NCBI RefSeq assembly: GCF_001984035.1
Contig: NZ_CP019449.1
Coordinates: 4,035,501 to 4,099,500 of the forward strand
DNA from: Sphingopyxis sp. QXT-31
GTDB lineage: Bacteria > Pseudomonadota > Alphaproteobacteria > Sphingomonadales > Sphingomonadaceae
DNA length: 64,000 nucleotides
Direction of reading: 5' to 3'
Positions 53,715-61,278 of the stretch are shown piece by piece. The position numbers and the translations under genes were made by a program. Below the pieces are notes generated by a model. It was not told the DNA's origin. It did no database searches and worked only from the letters and a program-made list of their open reading frames with translations. Within the stretch, counting starts at the first letter, position 1, and the number at the start of each line of letters is the position of its first letter.

Positions 53715-55791
53715 AGCTTTCTCCACTTTCGGTCTCGTTCAGGCGTTCTATCAAGAACAGGATGGATGTATCGTGACTGAATTCGGCGCCCAATGCTGTG
53801 GCGCAGGTCACATAAAGATTTTTGTCGCCCAATGCATGCGCCTTCACCATGTCGGCGATGCGCGCGCGCTGCTCGGGGCTGAGGTCGGGGCGCGGCGTGA
53901 AGGTGTCGACCGGCTGCGCGCGCCCGCGCAGGGTCACCCGCCCCATCGGCACCAGATCGTCGCGCCCGGCGCGCGCCGCCGCCTCGGCCGAGATGAGCAC
54001 CCCCGTTTTGAGACTCTTGTTCGCCGCTTCGAGCCGCGAGGCGGTGTTCATGCTGTCGCCGAGCGCGGTATACTGGATGCGGCCCTCGCCGCCGAAATTG
54101 CCGACGATCGCGTCGCCGACGTGCAGCCCGACGCGCGTCATGCCGAGCGGGGGGACGTCCTCGGCGGCCAGGTCGATGCGGAATTTCTCGCCCGCCTCGT
54201 ACATCGCCAGCGCCGCCGCCGCGGCCTGCGGCCCGTCGTCTGGGCGGCTGAGCGGCGCGCCCCAAAAGGCGACGACCGCGTCGCCGACGAACTTGTCGAT
54301 CGTCCCGCCATGACCCAGCACCACGTCGGACAGGCGGTCGAGATATTCGTTGAGCAGCCGCGCGACCGTTTCCGGCGTCGTCGCATGGCTGAGCTTGGTG
54401 AACCCCTCGAGGTCGGTGAAGACGCAGAAGATGTTGCGGCGCTCGCCGTGCAGCGACAGCTGGTCGGGATCGCGCATGATCTGCGCCGCGACGTCGGCGG
54501 GCAGATATTTGCCGAGCGCCGATTGCGCAAAGGCGCGCTGGCGCGAGCCGATCGTGCGCGCTGCGGTGCCGACCGCGGCATAGCCGAAGATCCAGCCGAG
54601 CGCCTGGCCGAAGGCGGGCAGGTCGGTGGTGTCGACCCCGATCCGCTGCAGCCAGAAGGGATAGGCGAGGAAGAAGACCAGCTGGCCGACGAAGATGACC
54701 ACGACCCAGCGCGCCTTGAGATCGATCAGGCTGGTGAGCCCGCCCGCGATCACGACGAGGAGCGCCAGCGACCACAGCGCCCAGTCGGGCACCGGTTTCG
54801 ACCAGGCGCCGTCGAGCTGCTGCGCCAGCATATGCGCGTGCACCTCCAGCCCCGGCATCGTCTCGCGCTCGCCCGACTGCAGGTCGGGCAGCCGGGTCAG
54901 CGGAGTGATGAACTGGTCGGTATCGATCACGTCGGCACCGATCAGCACATAGCGCCCGCGCACCGAATCGGCGAAGGCGGCGAAGGTCTCGTCGTCCATC
55001 GGCATGCCGAAGATGTCGATCGGCAGGTTGTTGAAAACCTCGACTTCCTGGTTCTTGTCGGCGCGCAGCGGCACCAGATAGCGGATATTGCCCTGATAAT
55101 CGGCGTGCGCCTTGTCGACCGGCGCCATTGCGTTCGACATCAAAGGCGGCAAATGCTTCGGCCGGCTCGGCCATTTGCGCGCGACATTGTCCTCGTCAAC
55201 CTCGAAGCGCACGCTCGTCGGGCGCGTCTTGGCGGTGCGCACTTCGGCCTGATAGGCCTCGAGATATTTCTGCTGTTCGAAATAGATGGTGTTCTGGTTC
55301 GTCGCCTGGTCGGCATAGGCGAGCCAGGTCGGGGTCTTCATCGCTTTGAGCTGCGTCTTTAGGACATCGTCATCGGGGCGCGGCGAGTCGAAGACGATAT
55401 CGATGCCGATCGACTTCGCGCCCATGCGGTCGATATTGGCGAGCGCATTGGCGAGCAATGTCCGGTCGAGCGGTGAGCGGATGCCGGTGTTGAACAGCGT
55501 CTGATCATTATAGGTGATCATGACAATGCGTGGATCCTGATCGACGTGCGGCGCCATCATCGACGCGCGGCTGTCGTAGAGCGCGCGCTCGGCGTCGCCG
55601 GCGAGCGGCAGGTCCCAGCTCGACCGCGCGACGAAGACCGCGACGGTCAGGAACAGCAGGGTCGCGACCATGCGCCACGGACCGAGCTGCGTCGCGAGCC
55701 GCCGCAATTGCTTGCGCAGCGGCACGGCGGCGCGCTTCTCGCTCGCGGCCTCGGCGGCCGGCGCTGTCTCGGTCGTCGCGTTTTCGGTCAT
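53701..55791 (-). CDS. CHASE2-domain class III adenylate/guanylate cyclase
   Basis: The 696-residue protein has a membrane helix at about 40-58. A periplasmic CHASE2 sensor domain spans about 60-330 (ALYDSRASMMAPHVDQDPRIVMITYND, GAKSIGIDIVFD), then three helices lie at about 337-420. A cytoplasmic class III cyclase catalytic domain fills about 455-640, with both metal-binding Asp in FTDLEGFT and KFVGDAVVAFWG and the transition-state region MNTASRLEA. The Lys in DKFVGD and Thr in YTALGD point to adenylate cyclase of the IIIb kind, but this is not proof. It starts 4 bp after the CHAT gene. Confidence 0.93.
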   Translation of the reverse strand: MTENATTETAPAAEAASEKRAAVPLRKQLRRLATQLGPWRMVATLLFLTVAVFVARSSWDLPLAGDAERALYDSRASMMAPHVDQDPRIVMITYNDQTLFNTGIRSPLDRTLLANALANIDRMGAKSIGIDIVFDSPRPDDDVLKTQLKAMKTPTWLAYADQATNQNTIYFEQQKYLEAYQAEVRTAKTRPTSVRFEVDEDNVARKWPSRPKHLPPLMSNAMAPVDKAHADYQGNIRYLVPLRADKNQEVEVFNNLPIDIFGMPMDDETFAAFADSVRGRYVLIGADVIDTDQFITPLTRLPDLQSGERETMPGLEVHAHMLAQQLDGAWSKPVPDWALWSLALLVVIAGGLTSLIDLKARWVVVIFVGQLVFFLAYPFWLQRIGVDTTDLPAFGQALGWIFGYAAVGTAARTIGSRQRAFAQSALGKYLPADVAAQIMRDPDQLSLHGERRNIFCVFTDLEGFTKLSHATTPETVARLLNEYLDRLSDVVLGHGGTIDKFVGDAVVAFWGAPLSRPDDGPQAAAAALAMYEAGEKFRIDLAAEDVPPLGMTRVGLHVGDAIVGNFGGEGRIQYTALGDSMNTASRLEAANKSLKTGVLISAEAAARAGRDDLVPMGRVTLRGRAQPVDTFTPRPDLSPEQRARIADMVKAHALGDKNLYVTCATALGAEFSHDTSILFLIERLNETESGESYVLS

Positions 55792-55795
55792 CGGA

Positions 55796-58700
55796 TCAGC
55801 GGGCGGCGCGGCCGGCGGCCTCCCCGGTCTGCGGCGCTTCGGCGGTCGCCGTCGCCCCGTGCAGCAGCGGTTGGCCGCCGTCGCCGATGATCGCGAAGCC
55901 CGCCCAATAATAGGGGTGCGAGGTCTGCTTTTCGTTCATCAGCGTCGTTTGCGTCGACCATAAGGCATCGGCGACGCTCTCGCCCTGCCGCGCACCGAAC
56001 AGGCCGCCGATCAGCCGCTTCGTCGCGTCGAAATCGTCGGGCGCGGGCCAGTGGCTGGCGATCACCGAGCGGCCGCCTGCGCCGATGAAGGCGCGGACCA
56101 GCCCATCGAGCGCGTTGCCGCCGCCGCTGGCGACGCCGGCTTCGCGCGTCGCGCGGACCGAGGCGGCGCCCGCGGTGTCGCACGCCGACAGGATGACCAG
56201 GTCGGCGTTGATCTTGAGGTCGTAGATTTCCTGGAAGGTCAGGAGGCCGTCGGACTCGCTGCCGCCGAAGGAGGTGACGAGCGCCGGGCGCGCGGGGCAC
56301 GAGGGCCGCGGCGCGGTAACCAAGCCGTGGGTGGCGAAATGGATGATGCGATAGTCGTTCAAGTCGCCGCGCGTCTTGACCGCGGTATCGGTGAAGCCGC
56401 TGCCGGTGAGCAACGTACCCGCGGTGCCGCCCATCGCGCTGCGCGCGGTGACGAGCTCGTCGGCGGAGATCGGGCGGTTCCACTGCGCGAGGTCCCATTG
56501 GCAGCTGTCGTCGACGCCTCCAGCCGCGCCGCGCGAGCCGAGGCTCGCGGTGGTGGCGCCCACCGGCTGATTCTGGCCGAGCCCGAAATATTGGTTCGCG
56601 GCGGTCGAGGGCGGTGCCTGCCGCGCGTTGCGGAAGGCGAGCGCCGACACCGCGGTGCTCGGCCGCGTCGTCCGCCCCAGCCACGCCATCTGCCGCATGT
56701 CGAAAGCGTCGCCATTGGGATCGAGCAGGCGCTGCTCATATTCGGCAAGCCCAGTGTCGGCGGTGATGAGCAGGTTGATCGGCAGCCGCAGCATCGCGCC
56801 GTCGGGCTCGAAAATGAGGTTGGCGATCGTCGGAAGCCGGTCGGCGGCAGGACCGAACAGCCGCGTATAGAGGCTGCGCGCGGTCGCGGCGTCGAAGGGA
56901 TAGGTGACGCGGCGGCCGTTCTCGACGATCGAGATTGTCGAGCGGATGCTGTCGACCGCGGCGTCGAGCGCGGTGGTGCCGATGTCGGCGCGCCAGAGCT
57001 GCGCGCCCTTGTTGTCGATCAGCATCGCATAGACCGCATCGCCGACGACGAGCATCTTGAGATAGCCCTCGTCGGCATGCAGCACCTGTTGCAGCTCGGC
57101 GAGGTCGAGCTTGCCCGGCGCGACGACGCGATATTGCGGGAACGCCGACAGCGAGGCGACGGTCTCGGCCTGCTGGAAGCCGAGGTTGTCGAGCCGGACC
57201 TTGAGGTCGGCGCGCAGCGCGTTGATTTCGGGCGAGACCGGCAGCTGCGCCAGCCGCGCGTCCTCGATCCGCGCGCGTTCGATGTCGCGGTTCAGCGTCG
57301 TCGCCTGGCGGAACAGCCGCGCGCCCTCGTCGCTGCCGCTCGACAGCTCGCGCGCCAGCACCGCCTGCGTATCGGCAACGCCGGGGCGCACCTGCAGCTG
57401 GCTGGCGACGAAAAAGTCGGCGACCGCCGAGGGATCGGTCGCGGCGCGGTCGGCGAGCAGGCGGTAATAGGGCGCCATCATGTTCGCCATGCCGCTGGTC
57501 GAACGCTGCGAACTCGCGAGCGCGGCGACGACATTCTTGTAGATGTCCATCGCCTCTGCGTTGCGGTCGTGGCGCGTCAGGAAGGCGGCATAGCGTGCGC
57601 GCGCCGAGGCGAGCGCGTTGGTCTCGGGATATTCGACCGCGAGCGCGTTGATCGATTCGAGGAAGCGCGTATCGGCCGCCGCGGCGTCGCCCGCGGCTTC
57701 CTCGGCGAGCGCGAGTTCGCCCAGCATCTGCGAGCGCAGCCGCACGATCGAGGTGACGCGCCCTTCGCGCACCGCCATCGCATCGGCGAGGCCCTTCAAT
57801 TGCGCCGCCTTCGCCGCCGCGGGCTCGCCGCGCAGCCGCTCGACCGTGCCGAGCAGGTGCACCGCCTGCGCGTCGATGATCTGCGCGCGTTCGAGCGGGG
57901 TCAGCCGCTCGTTGTCCGAACTCTGGCGGATCGCGCGCGAGGTGCTGCCGCTGTTCACCCCGGCGACGATCTCGGGGGTCAGCGTCACCGCCTTGCCCTC
58001 GACCGTCACCGCGCTGGTCAGCGGAGGGATCGGGGTGTTGAGCAAATCGGCGGCGCCGGCATAATCGCGCTGGTTGAGTGCGTGGATCGCGCGGAAATTG
58101 CGGCGGAGGCGGAGCTGCACCGGGTCGGTCGTCGGCACCGCCTCGACCTCGCCGAACAGCCTTTCGGCCTCGGCGAATTCGCCCAGGTTCGATTTCTGCA
58201 GCGCGCGGTTGAGCGTGAATTCGGTCGGATCGATGTCGGCCGCGGCCTGCTCCTCGAGCGCGCGGCGCGACAGCGCCTCGAAAAATTCGGCGGCCTCGGC
58301 ATAGTCGCCGCTGTGGTTGCGGCGGTAACCCTCGGCGAGTGCGCGGTCGACGTCGATCGTCCCCGCCAGCGTGCGTGCGAAGCCGTCGTTGCCGCCGATC
58401 GAGGTCGTGGCGACGTTGATCTTGCCCGCCACCACCTTGCGCTGGCGGATCGATTCGAGCGCGAGATTGAGCGCGTCATTATAGGCGGCAAAGCCCTCGA
58501 CCGCGTAGCTGGTGTTGCCCGCGGCCTCGATCCGGGTGTTCCACTGGACATTGCTGTCCTTGACGGTGCAGCTGGTCGGCGCGGTGCAGGTGATCGTGCC
58601 GCTGCGCGCGCGATCGACGCGCGCCTGTGCCTCGGCGGGGGTGGCGCGCAGCATGCGGACATAGCCGACCGGCTGGCTCGCGTCGCGGCACAGGATCATC

Positions 58701-58897
58701 CACGCGCGGTCGAACATGCCGTCGATCACCGAATCGCGCACCGTCGCCTGGACCTCGCACAGCGAGCCGCCCTTGTCGCCGATCGCGAAGCTGTCGCGCA
58801 GCGTCGGGTCCTGCACCTCCTGCGCGGGCGCGACTCCGGGCACGGCCAAGGCGACGGCCCCCAGAATCGTGAGCGCGAACGGACGTCGAGCAGTCAT
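55796..58897 (-). CDS. Exported TPR-CHAT caspase-like protein
   Basis: The start at 58897, with GGGGG upstream, gives about 1033 residues with a signal peptide (LTILGAVALAVPGVAPAQE), so the protein should be periplasmic. The middle (about 200-620) is helical and TPR-like (ALNQRDYAGAADLL). The C-terminal CHAT domain has the probable catalytic His in IIHFATHGLV (about 855) and Cys in LSACDTAG (about 906), then IGAGGRSVIASHW. CHAT proteins are caspase-like proteases, and several known cases are activated by partner sensors. It is the first gene of the locus. Processing of TpsA or TpsB is a hypothesis only. Confidence 0.9.
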   Translation of the reverse strand: MTARRPFALTILGAVALAVPGVAPAQEVQDPTLRDSFAIGDKGGSLCEVQATVRDSVIDGMFDRAWMILCRDASQPVGYVRMLRATPAEAQARVDRARSGTITCTAPTSCTVKDSNVQWNTRIEAAGNTSYAVEGFAAYNDALNLALESIRQRKVVAGKINVATTSIGGNDGFARTLAGTIDVDRALAEGYRRNHSGDYAEAAEFFEALSRRALEEQAAADIDPTEFTLNRALQKSNLGEFAEAERLFGEVEAVPTTDPVQLRLRRNFRAIHALNQRDYAGAADLLNTPIPPLTSAVTVEGKAVTLTPEIVAGVNSGSTSRAIRQSSDNERLTPLERAQIIDAQAVHLLGTVERLRGEPAAAKAAQLKGLADAMAVREGRVTSIVRLRSQMLGELALAEEAAGDAAAADTRFLESINALAVEYPETNALASARARYAAFLTRHDRNAEAMDIYKNVVAALASSQRSTSGMANMMAPYYRLLADRAATDPSAVADFFVASQLQVRPGVADTQAVLARELSSGSDEGARLFRQATTLNRDIERARIEDARLAQLPVSPEINALRADLKVRLDNLGFQQAETVASLSAFPQYRVVAPGKLDLAELQQVLHADEGYLKMLVVGDAVYAMLIDNKGAQLWRADIGTTALDAAVDSIRSTISIVENGRRVTYPFDAATARSLYTRLFGPAADRLPTIANLIFEPDGAMLRLPINLLITADTGLAEYEQRLLDPNGDAFDMRQMAWLGRTTRPSTAVSALAFRNARQAPPSTAANQYFGLGQNQPVGATTASLGSRGAAGGVDDSCQWDLAQWNRPISADELVTARSAMGGTAGTLLTGSGFTDTAVKTRGDLNDYRIIHFATHGLVTAPRPSCPARPALVTSFGGSESDGLLTFQEIYDLKINADLVILSACDTAGAASVRATREAGVASGGGNALDGLVRAFIGAGGRSVIASHWPAPDDFDATKRLIGGLFGARQGESVADALWSTQTTLMNEKQTSHPYYWAGFAIIGDGGQPLLHGATATAEAPQTGEAAGRAAR

Positions 58898-59109
58898 CGT
58901 CGTAATCCCCCAAACCAAGCCTACAGGCGCCCTGACCGCGCAGTGGCGACAAGGCGCAGTCTTCGTTGCTGCGGTACGACCCGATAACCCTTGCCGCGGA
59001 CCCTAACCCCTTCGCATGCAAAAGGGAAGTGATCTGCCGCACAGGCGGCTTGCGCCCCTTGCCCGCGCCACCTATCTGCAACGGGCAGCTTCCAGCCGAA
59101 GAGGACGAG

Positions 59110-59433
59110 ATGAGCGTATTCGACGACCGCGAAAAGGGATTTGAAGCGCAGTTCGCGCGCGACCAGGAGGTCCAGTTCCGCATCACGGCGCGGCGCAACC
59201 GGCTCGTCGGCGAATGGGCGGCCGCGCGCATGGGGCTGACCCCCGAGGAAACCGACGCCTATGCGAAGGCCGTCGTCCAAGCCGATTTCGAGGAAGCCGG
59301 CGACGAGGATGTGATCCGCAAGCTCGCGGGCGACCTGACCGCCGCCGGGGTCGAGATCAGCGACGCCGAAATCCGCGAGGCGCTGGGCGACAAGGCGGTC
59401 GAGGCGCGCCGCCAGTTCATGGACAAGCTGTAG
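59110..59433 (+). CDS. DUF1476 / F1F0-ATPase inhibitor zeta-like protein
   Basis: The 107-residue protein matches DUF1476: MSVFDDREKGFEAQFARDQEVQFRITARRNRLVGEWAA, then GLTPEETDAYAKAVV. In Paracoccus the zeta subunit of this family inhibits the F1-ATPase through its N-terminal region; whether this member does so is not shown. It starts a small plus-strand group with the BolA and glutaredoxin genes, an arrangement common in alphaproteobacteria. Confidence 0.93.
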   Translation: MSVFDDREKGFEAQFARDQEVQFRITARRNRLVGEWAAARMGLTPEETDAYAKAVVQADFEEAGDEDVIRKLAGDLTAAGVEISDAEIREALGDKAVEARRQFMDKL

Positions 59434-59443
59434 GGATCGTCCG

Positions 59444-59677
59444 ATGGCCATGCGCGAGGACGACCTGAAGTCGATGATCGAGGCAGCATTCCCCGACGCC
59501 GTCGTGACGATCCGCGACCTTGCCGGCGACAACGACCATTATGCGGCGCATGTCGTCAGCGCCGCTTTTCGGGGCATGAGCCGCGTCGCGCAGCATAAGG
59601 CGGTCTACGCGGCGCTCGGCGGGCGCATGGGCGGCGAACTTCATGCCTTGCAATTGACCACCGCCGTTCCTTCATAG
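59444..59677 (+). CDS. BolA family protein
   Basis: The 77-residue protein has the BolA fold sequence MREDDLKSMIEAAFPDAVVTIRD, then DNDHYAAHVVSAAFRGMSRVAQHKAVYAAL. The conserved His pair used with glutaredoxins for [2Fe-2S] cluster sharing is partly visible (DNDHY, QHK). It follows the DUF1476 gene by 10 bp and precedes the monothiol glutaredoxin gene, its usual partner. Confidence 0.94.
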   Translation: MAMREDDLKSMIEAAFPDAVVTIRDLAGDNDHYAAHVVSAAFRGMSRVAQHKAVYAALGGRMGGELHALQLTTAVPS

Positions 59678-59727
59678 GGACGAGACGCTTTTCGCGCGCC
59701 GAACCGGCGCCGCACCGGAGACTGCCC

Positions 59728-60069
59728 ATGACCGACACCGCACCCCAGACCACCGGCGACCGCATCGCCAAGCTGGTCGCCGATCACCCCGTCCTGCTCT
59801 TCATGAAGGGCACGCCGCTCTTTCCGCAGTGCGGCTTTTCCTCGCGCGCGATCGCGATGCTCGACCGCCTCGGCGTCGAATATGACACCGTCGACGTGCT
59901 GCAGGACATGGAAATCCGCCAGGGGATCAAGGAATATTCCGACTGGCCGACGATACCCCAGCTCTATGTGAAGGGCGAGTTCATCGGCGGCTCCGACATC
60001 ATGATGGAGATGTGGGAAGCGGGCGAACTGCATACTCTGGTCGCGGACGTACCGGCGCGGGCGGAATAG
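59728..60069 (+). CDS. grxD: Monothiol glutaredoxin Grx4/GrxD
   Basis: The 113-residue protein carries the monothiol CGFS active site (QCGFSSRAIAMLD), WPTIPQLYVKGEFIGGSDIMMEMWEAGEL and the HPVLLFMKGTP entry typical of Grx4. Such proteins bind and pass on [2Fe-2S] clusters together with BolA. A strong terminator begins 26 bp past the stop, ending this three-gene group. Confidence 0.97.
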   Translation: MTDTAPQTTGDRIAKLVADHPVLLFMKGTPLFPQCGFSSRAIAMLDRLGVEYDTVDVLQDMEIRQGIKEYSDWPTIPQLYVKGEFIGGSDIMMEMWEAGELHTLVADVPARAE

Positions 60070-60094
60070 CGCCCGACATTAGGGAATGATAAAG

Positions 60095-60126
60095 CCCGCC
60101 GGTGTTGCGACGCCGGCGGGTATTTT
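60095..60126 (+). terminator. Intrinsic terminator after grxD
   Basis: CCCGCCGG (60095-60102) pairs with CCGGCGGG (60113-60120) across a 10-nt loop and is followed by TATTTTT. The form is that of a Rho-independent terminator. Confidence 0.85.
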
Positions 60127-60160
60127 TATGGCGGTGGGGTGGTGAGCGGACGCTTCTAGC

Positions 60161-60309
60161 AATCCTCCCTGTCGCTGAGCGATGGGGAGGTGGCAGCGCG
60201 AAGCGCTGACGGAGGGGCCGAGGCCTTGAGCGTCGCTTCCAGTCCGCCGCCCCTCCACCACCGCTTTGCGGCGGTCCCCCTCCCCATCGCTTCGCGACAG
60301 AGAGGATTA
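60161..60309. repeat. Intergenic palindromic repeat, family A copy 3 (inverted)
   Basis: The element is about 149 bp, from AATCCTCCCT to AGAGGATTA. The GTGGCAG/CTGACGGAGGGGC block comes first and the ACCACCGC/GCGGTCCCCC block second, so it is turned round relative to the copies at 1601 and 22091. It follows the grxD terminator. Confidence 0.8.
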
Positions 60310-60367
60310 AGATGACAGCTAACGCCCGAAAATCGACATAGCCGATCAATCGCGCAAAAACGCTTCC

Positions 60368-60549
60368 GGGGGGCGGGGCCTTTCGGCCGCTCCGCCCCCC
60401 GTCTGCTTCGGGGGCAAGTGGGGATTTCCCTAGTGGGGGCAGGGGGCATCAGGGACCAGACCGATGCCCCCCACCGCTCCTTTGAGCGGAACACTCGGGA
60501 ACATCTTATACCATACAAACCGCGTGCCAATTCGGGCGCTTCGCGGTTT
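60368..60549 (+). other. Cluster of four hairpins in a gene-free gap
   Basis: The gap 60070-60909 has no supported gene. Between the two repeats are stems at 60368-60400 (GGGGGGCGGGGCC with its near complement), 60442-60471 (GGGGGCATC/GATGCCCCC), 60474-60489 (CCGCTC/GAGCGG, loop CTTT) and 60517-60549 (AAACCGCG/CGCGGTTT, then T). The last has a terminator-like T-run. A structured RNA is possible, but no known family is recognised and no clear promoter is seen. Confidence 0.35.
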
Positions 60550-60616
60550 TCAGCGGGGAACGCTGGTTAGCGATTCCTTACCGCGATGCGGGGGTGTCAA
60601 AAATCCCGACACGAAA

Positions 60617-60793
60617 CCCCTCCCCCTCGATGGGGGAGGCAGCGAGACTTGGCAGCTTGCTGTCTAGTCGCAGCGGTGGGGGTGCGGTTTTGGCCGGGAG
60701 CGATGGCGCAAGGACGCACCATCTCCCCCATCCAACTTCGCCTAGCGCCAAAGGCGCAAGGCTTCGTATCCTTCCCCCATCGAGGGGGAAGGG
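60617..60793. repeat. Intergenic palindromic repeat, family D
   Basis: The outer arms are CCCCTCCCCCTCGATGGGGG near 60617-60636 and its complement CCCCCATCGAGGGGG near 60774-60788. Inner blocks include GCCAAAGGCGCAAGG. At about 177 bp with a different core from family A, it looks like another dispersed palindromic element. It ends 67 bp before the blaI-type operator. Confidence 0.7.
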
Positions 60794-60859
60794 ATCAGCG
60801 CGCCGGCTGCCACACGATTTTCACCGGTCGTCTCCGTTCAGCAAGCGTTCAGCCGATTG

Positions 60860-60873
60860 ACTACATCTGTAGT
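60860..60873 (+). promoter_or_regulatory. BlaI/MecI-type operator overlapping a -35 box
   Basis: ACTACATCTGTAGT is a perfect 6-bp-arm dyad with the TACA-N2-TGTA core known for BlaI/MecI operators. It overlaps TTGACT (60857-60862), a good -35. Possible -10 sequences such as CAGATG at 60881 are weak. The site is 37 bp before the regulator gene's ATG, so autoregulation is inferred. Confidence 0.6.
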
Positions 60874-60909
60874 CGTATTGCAGATGAGGCTGAAGGGAGG
60901 GGTTCCGCG

Positions 60910-61278
60910 ATGGCCGAGCGCGCTAGCGAATCCGAGATGCAGGTGCTGTCGGCGCTGTGGGACGAATCCCCGCAGACCGCGGCCGACCTCGCCGAAACCG
61001 TCGGCACCGCGAACGGCTGGACGCTCGCGACGGTGAAGACCCTGCTCGCGCGCCTCGTCCAGAAGGGCGCGGTGACCGCCGAGGCGGAGGGGCGACGCTA
61101 TCTCTATCGCCCCGCGGTTGAGCGCGCCGATGCCGTCGGCGACGAATCGCAGCGCTTCGTCGACCGCCTGTTCGGCGGCCGCGTCAGCCCGCTGATCGCG
61201 CATCTCGCCGAACGCGAAGCGCTCTCCGACACCGACATTGCCGAGATCGAGGCCCTGCTGCGGAGGCTGAAGTCATGA
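60910..61278 (+). CDS. BlaI/MecI/CopY family transcriptional repressor
   Basis: The 122-residue protein has the family winged helix (SESEMQVLSALWDESPQTAADLAETV, then WTLATVKTLLARLVQKGAV and RRYLYRPAV) and a C-terminal dimerisation helix with a cleavable-looking linker. It normally represses its own operon until a BlaR1-like sensor protease relieves it. The stop overlaps the sensor gene by 4 bp (ATGA). A BlaI-type operator precedes it. GGGAGG lies 10 bp before the ATG. Confidence 0.93.
   Translation: MAERASESEMQVLSALWDESPQTAADLAETVGTANGWTLATVKTLLARLVQKGAVTAEAEGRRYLYRPAVERADAVGDESQRFVDRLFGGRVSPLIAHLAEREALSDTDIAEIEALLRRLKS

Noticed and set aside
56051..58987. Plus-strand frame of 978 codons opposite the CHAT gene
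   Set aside because: The minus strand carries a signal peptide, TPR-like repeats and a CHAT domain with catalytic residues; the plus-strand product is Arg-rich without motifs.
59110..60069. DUF1476-BolA-Grx4 group considered as a possible novel operon
   Set aside because: This is a common alphaproteobacterial arrangement with known Fe-S cluster roles for BolA and Grx4, so it is ordinary.
60557..60576. TTAG-N7-TTAC, loosely like a CtrA site, in the gap before blaI
   Set aside because: The CtrA box is TTAA-N7-TTAA; two of eight core bases differ and no cell-cycle gene follows.
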